Positions 1-7,004 of a stretch of DNA of 11,596 bases are shown piece by piece. A program made the translations under genes and the position numbers. Source of the stretch: Actinomycetota bacterium (GTDB lineage: Bacteria; Actinomycetota; Humimicrobiia; Humimicrobiales; Humimicrobiaceae); contig DNFX01000086.1 in the NCBI GenBank assembly GCA_003486795.1, positions 1 through 11,596 on the forward strand, given 5' to 3'. The notes under the pieces are model-generated. The model did no database searches, had not been told where the DNA came from, and saw nothing but the letters and a program-made list of their open reading frames with translations. Position 1 is the stretch's first letter, and the number at the start of each line of letters is the position of its first letter.

Positions 1-453
1 TAAAGATTGTACATAAATATCTCCTTCATCAAGACTTTCATTTATTTTCATAATACTTATTCCTGTCTGCTGGCAACCTTCAAGAAGTGTAGTAATAATA
101 GGTGAAGGCCCCCTGAACATTGGAAGAACTGACGGATGAACATTGACTGTATTTTCTCCGGCAAGCTCGATAATCTTTTTGGGGATAATGTGCCCAAAAC
201 TGACTATAACAAAACATTCAAAATCAATTTCTATTATTTTTTTATAAAAATCATCATCGAGTTTTTCAGCTTCTATGGATTTTATATTATTTTTTAGTGC
301 AAAAACTTTGACAGGATTCGGAATTATTTTTTTTCCTCTACCTGCAATCTTATCTTTATTGGTCACAATAGCAGTAATTTTATGTTTTGAATTGTAAAGA
401 TATTCAAGGAAAGGAACAGAAAAATCAGAAGAGCCAAAAAATACTATTTTCAA
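1..453 (-). CDS. fmt: Methionyl-tRNA formyltransferase, N-terminal part (3' end beyond window)
   Basis: Fmt transfers a formyl group from 10-formyltetrahydrofolate to the amino group of Met-tRNA(fMet), producing the initiator tRNA of bacterial translation in the cytoplasm. I read 151 codons from the reverse strand with no stop before the window edge, about half of the usual ~310 residues. The start of the formyltransferase fold is visible (KIVFFGSSDFSVPFL, residues 2-16). The active site is present: the N-x-H motif with Asn104 and His106, followed by SVLPMFRGPSPI (108-119), and Asp142 in LDEGDI. These match the catalytic Asn, His and Asp of the family. The start is a TTG at 453-451: the reading frame runs up to the stop codon of def with no ATG or GTG between, and a GGATGG ribosome site lies 6 bases upstream. 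It follows def by 18 bases, the usual def-fmt pairing. The C-terminal tRNA-binding domain is outside the window. Confidence 0.96.
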   Translation of the reverse strand, partial: MKIVFFGSSDFSVPFLEYLYNSKHKITAIVTNKDKIAGRGKKIIPNPVKVFALKNNIKSIEAEKLDDDFYKKIIEIDFECFVIVSFGHIIPKKIIELAGENTVNVHPSVLPMFRGPSPIITTLLEGCQQTGISIMKINESLDEGDIYVQSL

Positions 454-459
454 TTTAGA

Positions 460-465
460 CCATCC
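460..465 (-). promoter_or_regulatory. Ribosome binding site supporting TTG start of fmt
   Basis: GGATGG on the minus strand, 6 bases before the TTG at 453-451. No ATG or GTG exists in frame between the def stop codon and this TTG, and the protein aligns with the family from residue 2, so this site decides the start. Confidence 0.55.
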
Positions 466-471
466 AGTCTC

Positions 472-975
472 TTAATTATTGGTTTCTGAATTTATTTCGG
501 AGATCTTAAGCATTACCTCCCTTTTCTTTTTACTATCAAGATAATCAATAAATAATTTTCCATTAAGGTGATCTACTTCGTGAAGAAATATTCTTGCAAG
601 TATTCCTTCAGCCTTGAAATCCAGTTTTTCATTTTTGGGAGATAATGCAGTTACGGAAATCTTCTTTGGTCTTTTCATCATGCAGGCTATTGAATACACG
701 CTTAGGCATCCTTCCTGCATTTCTTCTTCCTCATTGTCAATTATTTTTATTTCAGGATTTATAAAAACCCCTATCTTTTCCCATTTGACTACTATAATTC
801 TTTTGGAAATACCTATCTGGGGAGCAGCAAGACCGACTGCACTATAATCATCACTATTAATTGTATCTATCATATCTTTGATAATATTAATTATATTCTT
901 ATCTATCTTGTCGACTTTCTCGCTTACCATCCTCAGAACAGGATCTCCAAGTTTTCTTATTTCTCTTATTGCCAT
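472..975 (-). CDS. def: Peptide deformylase
   Basis: Peptide deformylase removes the N-formyl group from nascent proteins, undoing the modification made by Fmt, its downstream neighbour. The 167-residue length is normal. All three signature motifs are visible: GLAAPQ (48-53, with the oxyanion Gln53), EGCLS (88-92, with metal ligand Cys90) and HEVDH (132-136, with metal ligands His132 and His136 and catalytic Glu133), so the Fe2+/Zn2+ site is intact. The residue before GLAAPQ is Val preceded by Ala where most family members have Gly-Val/Ile-Gly, and the segment after EGCLS reads VYSIACMM rather than the usual VP-containing loop; neither touches a catalytic residue. The ATG is preceded by CGGAG at 985-989 with 9 bases of spacing. 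It lies 23 bases after priA and 18 before fmt, the priA-def-fmt order known from Bacillus. Confidence 0.97.
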   Translation of the reverse strand: MAIREIRKLGDPVLRMVSEKVDKIDKNIINIIKDMIDTINSDDYSAVGLAAPQIGISKRIIVVKWEKIGVFINPEIKIIDNEEEEMQEGCLSVYSIACMMKRPKKISVTALSPKNEKLDFKAEGILARIFLHEVDHLNGKLFIDYLDSKKKREVMLKISEINSETNN

Positions 976-998
976 TTATATATACTCCGTTTAAATAA

Positions 999-3257
999 TC
1001 ATAATATCCAGTAAGGATCGACATCTATTAAAATCCTTAGGGATTTTTCTATTTTAAACTCATTGAACATTTTAGTAAACCTGCTGATAAAGTTGTTTAT
1101 ATCAAAAGACTTTATCAGAATATGCCATCTGTAATTTTTATTTATTTTTGGAAATGGTGAAGGTGCCGGGCCAAGAATCTCACATTCGGTATACTTTTTT
1201 ATTTCATGAATATCTTTTGCAAGCAAATAAGAAAGCCCGCTCACTTTATCAGGACTGGTTCCGGTAATAATTATATTTATCAGATTGCTGTAAGGAGGAT
1301 ATTTAAGATTTTTCCTCTGTCTGAGCTCCTCATTATAAAAAAGATCAAAGTTATCTTTCATAAAACTTTTTATAATTATTCCTTCTGATTCATAAGTCTG
1401 TATAAGGACTTTTCCATCCTTTTCACCTCTTCCGGCTCTTCCGGCTACCTGTGTAAGTAACTGGAAAACCCTCTCATTTATGCTGTAATCAGGAAGAGAA
1501 AACATGCTATCTATGTTTACGACTCCTACAAGAGTGACGTCTTTTATATCAAGTCCTTTTGAAACCATCTGGGTTCCCACAAGAATTGCAGGATTTGACA
1601 TGATAAACTCATTTAATATTCTTTCATGAGATTTCTTTTTCGAAGTAACATCTGAGTCCATCCTTGCTATTGAAACATCAGGAAATCTTTTTCTTATTTT
1701 TTCTTCCACTTTCTGAATACCTGTTCCAAGCATTCTTACCCTTTTGCTCTTACAGTTAAGACATACTCTTTCAAAACCAATTTCCCTGCCGCAGTGATGG
1801 CATTTCAGCTTGTTCCCTGCACTATGATAGGTATAAGGCAGATTACAGTTCTCGCATTTTGGGATATAACCGCATTCACCGCATATAACATATTTGCTGT
1901 AACCTCTTCTGTTAATAAATATTATCGTTTTTTCTTTTTTATTTATCCTGTCAAAAATTTCTGAATACATCCTGTTGGTTATAATTTCATCTTCGGAAAA
2001 ACTATTTATATTTTTTAAATCGATTATTTCCCTGACAACCCTGCTTTCTTTAAAGATTTTTTCTTTAAGCTTTAAAACAGTTGAATTCTGATTGTTTTCA
2101 AATCTGTACTTTATCCGTATTGAAGGTGTTGCGCTTCCGAGAACAATTGGAATATTTAATATTCTGCAGAATCTTAAGGCTGTTTCCACAGTACAATATC
2201 TTAATCCTGAATTTTCTTTATAGGATGTGTCGTGAAATTCATCAATAATTATTATGCCTGGATTTTGAAATGGTGTGAAAAGAGCAGATCTGGTACCTAT
2301 TATTACCCTGTATCTTCCAGCCAGAATATCAAGCCATTTTTCATATCTTTCAGATTCACTCATTCCGGAATGATATACGCAGCACTCATCCTTAAAAGTT
2401 TTTTTAAACATTGTATAAAGCTGCGGAACAAGAGAAATCTCAGGAGTGAGTATTACACTGGTTTTATTTTTTTCCAGTACCTTTTTTACACATCTTATAT
2501 ATACCTCTGTTTTACCGCTCCCGGTTACTCCTTCAAGTAAAAAATTATGACCGGAGGAATTATCTATGTATTTGCTTATCTTATCCAGACATTTCTGCTG
2601 TGAATTATTTAAAATGATTTCTTTATTTCCATCTGTATTTTCATCTAAAATATAATCATCATAGCTGAAGTCTTTTTTTAAAATAAAAGATTCTTCAGAA
2701 ATATATCCTTTTTCCACAAGTTGTTTCAGAGCCCTGATGCTTGAATCAGTATCTTTAAGTAATTGGGTCTGCTCTGCCTCAGCATTATTTTCAAGAAATT
2801 GTATAATCCTCTTTTGTGAAGGTCTTGCCGCCAAATAATTTTCAAGATTCTGCCTGAACGAAGATAATTTATATACTTTCTTTTGTTTTAAGGCGGGCAT
2901 TTTCTTTATTTTTTTGAAATTAAAACCAGGAGGCATGAAAAGTCTGAGTGCATTCCCAAGTGAGCCCATATAATAATATGACATCCAGTGTGAAAGCTTT
3001 ATGCGCTGAGTGTCAATAACATATTCAGGGACTACTCTTATAATCTCCTTTATCTTGTCTGAATGACTGCAGTCAAAAGAAGAATGTTTTTTTACTCTTG
3101 AAACTATACCTTTCAGAATTTTTTTACCAAAAGGAACAATAACGACAGAACCTTTTTTAACATCACCCTGTATATTTTCAGGTACTATATAATCAAAGGT
3201 AGAATTAATATCAGAAGTTTTTATATTTAAATAAACTTCAGCATATCTAACCTTCAT
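999..3257 (-). CDS. priA: Primosomal replication-restart helicase PriA
   Basis: PriA recognises stalled or collapsed replication forks, unwinds the lagging arm 3' to 5' and reloads the replicative helicase. At 752 residues it is full length. Visible parts in order: N-terminal 3'-end-binding region (about 1-110), Walker A GVTGSGKT (243-250), motif II DEFH (339-342), motif III SATPS (375-379), an eight-cysteine zinc-binding insertion (Cys459, 462, 468, 471, 486, 489, 499, 502), motif V region GTQMVSKGLD (561-570) and motif VI QVAGRAGR (603-610), then the C-terminal domain. Motif II is DEFH instead of the usual DEEH, a change at the variable third position. All helicase motifs are present, whereas PriA of high-GC actinobacteria is known for degenerate helicase motifs. 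No clear Shine-Dalgarno precedes the ATG; a TATATT box at 3266-3271 ends 8 bases before it. It follows metK by 35 bases. Confidence 0.97.
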   Translation of the reverse strand: MKVRYAEVYLNIKTSDINSTFDYIVPENIQGDVKKGSVVIVPFGKKILKGIVSRVKKHSSFDCSHSDKIKEIIRVVPEYVIDTQRIKLSHWMSYYYMGSLGNALRLFMPPGFNFKKIKKMPALKQKKVYKLSSFRQNLENYLAARPSQKRIIQFLENNAEAEQTQLLKDTDSSIRALKQLVEKGYISEESFILKKDFSYDDYILDENTDGNKEIILNNSQQKCLDKISKYIDNSSGHNFLLEGVTGSGKTEVYIRCVKKVLEKNKTSVILTPEISLVPQLYTMFKKTFKDECCVYHSGMSESERYEKWLDILAGRYRVIIGTRSALFTPFQNPGIIIIDEFHDTSYKENSGLRYCTVETALRFCRILNIPIVLGSATPSIRIKYRFENNQNSTVLKLKEKIFKESRVVREIIDLKNINSFSEDEIITNRMYSEIFDRINKKEKTIIFINRRGYSKYVICGECGYIPKCENCNLPYTYHSAGNKLKCHHCGREIGFERVCLNCKSKRVRMLGTGIQKVEEKIRKRFPDVSIARMDSDVTSKKKSHERILNEFIMSNPAILVGTQMVSKGLDIKDVTLVGVVNIDSMFSLPDYSINERVFQLLTQVAGRAGRGEKDGKVLIQTYESEGIIIKSFMKDNFDLFYNEELRQRKNLKYPPYSNLINIIITGTSPDKVSGLSYLLAKDIHEIKKYTECEILGPAPSPFPKINKNYRWHILIKSFDINNFISRFTKMFNEFKIEKSLRILIDVDPYWIL

Positions 3258-3292
3258 TTTTTTTAAATATACCCGAAAAATAATAATCCTGA

Positions 3293-4492
3293 TTATATTC
3301 CAAGAAAATTCTTAACGTCCTCAACCTTGTCTAGTCTTTCCCATGTAAAGTCCCTGTCGTTTCTTCCGAAGTGTCCATAGGAAGCAGTTTTTCTGTATAT
3401 GGGTCTTAAAAGATTAAGATTTTTTATTATGGCCGCCGGCCTCAGGTCAAATACTTCTTTTACACATTCTTCAATTCTGGATCTGTCTGTTTTTTCTGTA
3501 TTATATGTTTCAATCATTATTGAAACGGGGTGTGCTACTCCGATAGCATATGCTACCTGTACTTCTATTTTATCAGCAGCTCCGGCTGCAACAAGATTTT
3601 TTGCCACATATCTTGCAGCATAAGACGCAGATCTGTCAACTTTGGAAGGGTCTTTACCAGAAAAAGCTCCTCCTCCATGTCTTGCCATACCTCCATAAGT
3701 ATCAACTATTATCTTTCTTCCGGTTAATCCGGAGTCACCCATGGGACCTCCGATAACAAACGCCCCTGTCGGATTAACAAAAATTTTATAATCATCAAGA
3801 TATTCTTCAGGAATAATCGGTTTGATTACGAATTCTTTCATATCCGGAGCAATCTGGCTTTCAATATCAATTTCAGGTTTATGCTGTGTAGAAACAACTA
3901 TAGTATCTACTTTAACCGGTTTCCACGCATCATATCTAATTGTAACCTGTGTCTTTCCGTCAGGACGAAGATATGGTATCATGCCTGATTTTCTTACTTC
4001 CGCCAGACGATGGGCAAGTTTGTGGGCAAGCTGTATCGGAAGAGGCATATATTCAGGTGTTTCATTGCACGCAAATCCAAACATCATACCCTGGTCGCCG
4101 GCGCCCTGGAGGTCCAGTTCATCATCGTAACCGTTACCGATTTTTGCTTCAAAAGCTTTGGAGACCCCCATATTTATATCATTTGACTGCTTGCCAACTG
4201 TAACAACAACCCCGCATGTATCTGCATCAAATCCATATTTTGCCCTTGTATAGCCAATATCTCTTACAACATCCCTTACTATGTCGGGTATTTCCACATA
4301 AGTCTCTGTAGTTATTTCTCCTGCAACGACAATCAAACCAGTTTTTACAAGAGTTTCTACAGCCACTCTTGCTTTTTTATCTTCACTGATTATGGCATCA
4401 AGAATAGCATCACTGATCTGGTCACACATTTTATCCGGATGACCTTCAGTAACTGATTCAGAAGTGAACAGATAATTTCCGCCTTTAGACAT
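3293..4492 (-). CDS. metK: S-adenosylmethionine synthetase
   Basis: MetK condenses methionine and ATP to S-adenosylmethionine, the main methyl donor, releasing phosphate and pyrophosphate. Its 399 residues match the family length. Both signature motifs are exact: GAGDQG (130-135), which binds ATP/methionine, and the phosphate loop GGGAFSGKD (273-281). The N-terminal [12 protein letters not shown] (10-21) carries the conserved His18 and Asp20 of the active site. This is the most conserved and most GC-rich looking gene in the window, which fits high expression. The ATG is preceded by GGGAGG at 4498-4503, 5 bases upstream. It sits between coaBC and priA, its usual place in actinobacterial genomes. 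The 69-base leader is nearly all A/T and leaves no room for a structured SAM riboswitch. Confidence 0.98.
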   Translation of the reverse strand: MSKGGNYLFTSESVTEGHPDKMCDQISDAILDAIISEDKKARVAVETLVKTGLIVVAGEITTETYVEIPDIVRDVVRDIGYTRAKYGFDADTCGVVVTVGKQSNDINMGVSKAFEAKIGNGYDDELDLQGAGDQGMMFGFACNETPEYMPLPIQLAHKLAHRLAEVRKSGMIPYLRPDGKTQVTIRYDAWKPVKVDTIVVSTQHKPEIDIESQIAPDMKEFVIKPIIPEEYLDDYKIFVNPTGAFVIGGPMGDSGLTGRKIIVDTYGGMARHGGGAFSGKDPSKVDRSASYAARYVAKNLVAAGAADKIEVQVAYAIGVAHPVSIMIETYNTEKTDRSRIEECVKEVFDLRPAAIIKNLNLLRPIYRKTASYGHFGRNDRDFTWERLDKVEDVKNFLGI

Positions 4493-4497
4493 TAATT

Positions 4498-4503
4498 CCT
4501 CCC
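4498..4503 (-). promoter_or_regulatory. Strong ribosome binding site of metK
   Basis: GGGAGG, 5 bases before the metK ATG. It is almost the only G-rich patch in the 69-base spacer between coaBC and metK. An ATG overlapping its 5' side is out of frame with metK, so the site belongs to the start at 4492. Confidence 0.7.
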
Positions 4504-4561
4504 ATTAAAAACAATAAAATAATTATTATGATTTATAATTAACTTTAAAAAAATAAAATAT

Positions 4562-5779
4562 TTACTTCAAAACATAATCAAGGATTGCTCTTGCAATCAG
4601 TCTTTTGTTTGTTTTCGGAACTTCTTTAATATTGCCTTTTTTATCAATAATAGAGATTTCATTAAAATCGCTTCCAAAACCTATATCATTTCTCGATATA
4701 TCATTAAGAACAATAAAGTCTATGTTTCCTTTTTTTATTTTTTCGGAAGCATTTTCAATACTTTTTGAGCTTTCTGCTGCAAAACCTACCAAAACCTGCC
4801 CTGCTTTTTTACTGGCTGCAATAACTTCAAGTATGTTTTCATTTTCCCTGAATTTAAGATTTTCAATAAGATCATTTTTCTTTTTCAGCTTATATTCAAA
4901 TTTTTTCAGCGGAATAACATCAGAAACTGCCGCTGCCATTATTATAATATCAGCATCTTTAAAATATTTCAGGGTTTCTTTTTTCATTTCATCAGTATTG
5001 CTTACACAGACAGTTTTTCCTTTAAATATTTTTGCCGGATTCTTTGCCGCTGTGATTAGAATTACTTCTTCAGCACCCCTGAAAACAGCTTCCATGGCTA
5101 TTTCATAACCCATTTTACCGCTCGAATAATTTGATATATATCTTACAGAGTCAATATTTTCTCTTGTGCCTCCGGCAGTAACTAGGACTTTTTTCCCTTT
5201 AAGTTCATTGTTTAAAAAAACAAGATTTTCCATACTTTCAATTATTTTGTCTTCTTCCTGCATTCTTCCTGTTCCTTCTGTACCGCATGCCAGTTTTCCT
5301 CTGTCAGGACCCGAAAAAAAATACCTTCCATACTGTTTTAACTTTTCAATATTTGACTGAATAATAGGATTAGACCACATATTTTCATTCATTGCGGGTG
5401 CAAAAAGGACAGGACAGGTTGAAGATACAACAGCTGTAGTCAGAAAATTATCACAAATCCCATTCGCAATTTTCGAAATAGTATTGGCACTTGCAGGTGC
5501 AATTAATATTATGTCAGCACTTTGAGAAAGGGCCACGTGATAAACTTTCTCATTATTGTCAAACATATCTGTGATAGCTTTATTACCGCTAAGAGCATTC
5601 AGGGTAATGGGATTAATAAATTTTTCTGCATTAGGTGTCAGAACTGGAAAGATATCTGAACCTTTTTTTTTAAGTTTTGAACATAAACCGGCTGCTTTGT
5701 AAGCAGCTATCCCTCCGGTAATCCCAAGAATTACTCTTTTTCCGGAAAGAGGCTCGAAAGCCTTTTTATTTGATTCCAT
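4562..5779 (-). CDS. coaBC: Bifunctional phosphopantothenoylcysteine decarboxylase / phosphopantothenate-cysteine ligase
   Basis: This fused enzyme carries out two successive steps of coenzyme A synthesis: CoaB joins cysteine to 4'-phosphopantothenate (CTP-dependent) and CoaC decarboxylates the product to 4'-phosphopantetheine using FMN. At 405 residues it has normal length. CoaC half (about 13-190): flavin loop GITGGIAAYKAA (19-30), catalytic His81 in YHVALS, the PAMNENMW substrate motif (128-135), and the flexible flap LACGTEGTGRM (163-173) with the redox-active Cys165. CoaB half (about 195-405): TAGGTRENID (201-210), NYSSGKMGYE (217-226), AAAVSDV (282-288), the lysine cluster KLKKK (297-301) and VGFAAES (331-337). 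The family usually has Pro where TRENID has Asn208, a mild departure. The ATG lies inside rpoZ, overlapping it by 14 bases, and has only a weak ribosome site, so translational coupling to rpoZ is likely. Confidence 0.97.
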   Translation of the reverse strand: MESNKKAFEPLSGKRVILGITGGIAAYKAAGLCSKLKKKGSDIFPVLTPNAEKFINPITLNALSGNKAITDMFDNNEKVYHVALSQSADIILIAPASANTISKIANGICDNFLTTAVVSSTCPVLFAPAMNENMWSNPIIQSNIEKLKQYGRYFFSGPDRGKLACGTEGTGRMQEEDKIIESMENLVFLNNELKGKKVLVTAGGTRENIDSVRYISNYSSGKMGYEIAMEAVFRGAEEVILITAAKNPAKIFKGKTVCVSNTDEMKKETLKYFKDADIIIMAAAVSDVIPLKKFEYKLKKKNDLIENLKFRENENILEVIAASKKAGQVLVGFAAESSKSIENASEKIKKGNIDFIVLNDISRNDIGFGSDFNEISIIDKKGNIKEVPKTNKRLIARAILDYVLK

Positions 5780-6008
5780 CTTTTACTCTTATATAACCGA
5801 TTTTCTTTTCTTTTACTTCATTAAATGATATTTCCAGAGGATCAGTTACCTCAGTTTCAACAAGAGGACCTATTATATTGGTCCTTTCCATATTTCTTTT
5901 TGCATGAAAATAATCTGCAAGTTCTCTCGACCTTTTAGCAATTATTATACAAAGCGTATATTTGCTATCAACGAATTCCAGTAGTGCATCAACGTTAGGT
6001 ATACTCAT
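5766..6008 (-). CDS. rpoZ: DNA-directed RNA polymerase omega subunit
   Basis: Omega is the small subunit that binds and stabilises the beta' subunit and helps assemble RNA polymerase. The 80-residue protein is short but typical. Recognisable family features are the N-terminal helix VDALLEFVDSKYTLCIIIAK (6-25), the helix KRSRELADYF (25-34) corresponding to the conserved AKRARQ segment, then NIIGPLVE (44-51) and DPLEISFNEVKEKKI (56-70). The GPLVE and PLxIxxxEV pattern resembles omega from actinobacteria. The start ATG has an 8-base-spaced GGAGGG site (6017-6022) embedded in the last codons of gmk; only 4 bases separate gmk and rpoZ. The gene's end overlaps coaBC by 14 bases. gmk-rpoZ-coaBC is a widespread bacterial trio, which makes the assignment firm despite the size. 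Confidence 0.94.
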   Translation of the reverse strand: MSIPNVDALLEFVDSKYTLCIIIAKRSRELADYFHAKRNMERTNIIGPLVETEVTDPLEISFNEVKEKKIGYIRVKDGIK

Positions 6009-6012
6009 TAAT

Positions 6013-6585
6013 CTATCCCTCCAGTTTTGAAATTAAGACATATTTCAGATTTTTTAAAGCTTCATTATAATTATTATTGACTATTATGCAATCATAATGT
6101 TTCTCATACTTCAATTCTTCTTTTGCTTTTTCCAGTCTTTCCTTTATTTTTTTTACTTTTTCTGTCTGTCTTCCCTTAAGTCTTTTTTCAAGTTGATAAA
6201 AATCAGAAGTTGTTATAAAAATCAGATACGCATCTTTTATAATTCTTTTAACCTGCATTGCTCCATTAACATCAATAACGAGTATAATGTTTTTACCTTT
6301 TTTTAAATTATCAATAACAGTTTTTTTAAGAGTGCCATAATAATTACCACAATAAACTGCCCATTCTAAAAGCTCATCCTGCTCAATCAGTTTTTTAAAT
6401 TCTTCCATGCTTATAAAAAAATAATGCTCGCCATCAGTTTCATCTGCTCTTTTTATTCTTGTTGTAACAGAAACTGATTTCTCAAAATCTTTAAGTTCTT
6501 TTAAAGCATCTTTTACAAGAGAGCTTTTCCCTGCACCCGAAGGTCCTGAAACAACAAAAAGTTTTCCTTTTTTAATTTTTTCCAT
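6013..6585 (-). CDS. gmk: Guanylate kinase
   Basis: Guanylate kinase phosphorylates GMP to GDP with ATP, feeding GTP and dGTP synthesis. The 190-residue length fits. Visible elements: P-loop GPSGAGKS (14-21), GMP-binding TTRIKR (41-46) with Arg43 and Arg46, DGEHYFF (51-57), LLEWAVYCGNYYGT (72-85) in the GMP-binding domain, IDVNGAMQVK (104-113) and the lid-region KRLKGRQT (134-141). Small departures from consensus are TTRIKR where the family usually has TTRxPR, and IDVNGAMQ where IDVQGARQ is common. The bound-phosphate arginines and the P-loop lysine are kept, so an active enzyme is expected. The ATG has no good ribosome site; the upstream frame is closed by a stop within about 9 bases, so no earlier start is possible. 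It lies 57 bases after mihF and 4 bases before rpoZ. Confidence 0.97.
   Translation of the reverse strand: MEKIKKGKLFVVSGPSGAGKSSLVKDALKELKDFEKSVSVTTRIKRADETDGEHYFFISMEEFKKLIEQDELLEWAVYCGNYYGTLKKTVIDNLKKGKNIILVIDVNGAMQVKRIIKDAYLIFITTSDFYQLEKRLKGRQTEKVKKIKERLEKAKEELKYEKHYDCIIVNNNYNEALKNLKYVLISKLEG
6017..6022 (-). promoter_or_regulatory. Ribosome binding site of rpoZ inside the end of gmk
   Basis: GGAGGG, 8 bases before the rpoZ ATG. The same bases encode the last two residues (Glu-Gly) of guanylate kinase just before its TAG stop, so ribosomes ending gmk are delivered straight onto the rpoZ start. Confidence 0.7.
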
Positions 6586-6642
6586 AATGTTTTATAAAGA
6601 TAAACTTATAAAGGATATCATGGCAAATGTAACAGGTAAAAT

Positions 6643-6975
6643 TCAGAGATTAAATCTTAAACCAGTGAAATAATCCAAAAGTCTGGATTTTTGTCTGTGC
6701 CCGAGGCCTTTAATTTTTTTTCTTGAACTTATTTTTAACTCTTCTAAAATCTTGCTTACTCTTATATCCCCGAATCCGGGAAGTGATTTCATCAAATCCA
6801 TTATCTTCATTTCTGATACTTCCGGAAAATATTTATTTTCTTCTTTAAGGAGCTCTTCCAATGCAAGGCTGCCTGCTTTTAATCCTTTTTTTATTTCGGA
6901 TCTTTTTTTTCTTATTTCCCTTGCACGTTCCAATGCAGAGTTTTTTTCTTCATCAGATAAGAAAGGTACTGACAT
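6643..6975 (-). CDS. mihF: Actinobacterial-type integration host factor (mIHF), nucleoid-associated protein
   Basis: mIHF is a small, basic DNA-binding nucleoid protein first found as a host factor for mycobacteriophage L5 integration; it is unrelated to the HU-like IHF of proteobacteria. The 110-residue protein has a charged N-terminal helix (LSDEEKNSALERAREIRKKR, 6-25) and the conserved DNA-binding block: KIMDLMKSLPGFGDIRVSKI (57-76) followed by LEELKISSRKKIKGLGHRQK (77-96). The patterns LPxxGxxxxxxILEEL and GLGxRQ are the family's signature. The N-terminal part aligns with the usual LTPEQRxAALExAxxxRRxR pattern. The ATG has an AAGGGGAT site (6978-6985). Position directly upstream of gmk is the same as in Mycobacterium, which strongly supports the call. 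The C-terminal tail TGLRFNL extends slightly past the usual end. In this AT-rich genome it presumably compacts DNA and influences transcription. Confidence 0.93.
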   Translation of the reverse strand: MSVPFLSDEEKNSALERAREIRKKRSEIKKGLKAGSLALEELLKEENKYFPEVSEMKIMDLMKSLPGFGDIRVSKILEELKISSRKKIKGLGHRQKSRLLDYFTGLRFNL

Positions 6976-7004
6976 TTATCCCCTTTAATAAACCTGAAAG
7001 AAAG

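Noticed and set aside
3399..4203. Several plus-strand open frames opposite metK.
   Set aside because: They overlap a fully conserved metK on the other strand, overlap one another in different frames, and have no recognisable domains or ribosome sites; they are antisense shadows.
4520..4541. 7-base inverted repeat (TAATTAT / ATAATTA) with an 8-base loop between coaBC and metK, considered as terminator or operator.
   Set aside because: The stem is A/T only, there is no following U-tract typical of an intrinsic terminator, and such repeats arise easily in a spacer that is nearly all A and T.
4493..4561. Possible SAM riboswitch in front of metK.
   Set aside because: The 69-base spacer has almost no G or C outside the ribosome site, so none of the known SAM riboswitch cores can form in it.
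4605..5108. A 167-codon plus-strand open frame rich in Phe, Ser, Ile and Leu that looks like a membrane protein.
   Set aside because: It is antisense to coaBC; the hydrophobic look comes from reading the complement of Lys/Glu-rich codons. The same holds for the plus-strand frames opposite priA, pyrD, carB, def and gmk.
6976..7004. Search for a terminator separating the pyrimidine block from mihF.
   Set aside because: The 29-base gap between pyrE and mihF holds only a ribosome site and A/T-rich sequence with no stem-loop, so read-through is expected.
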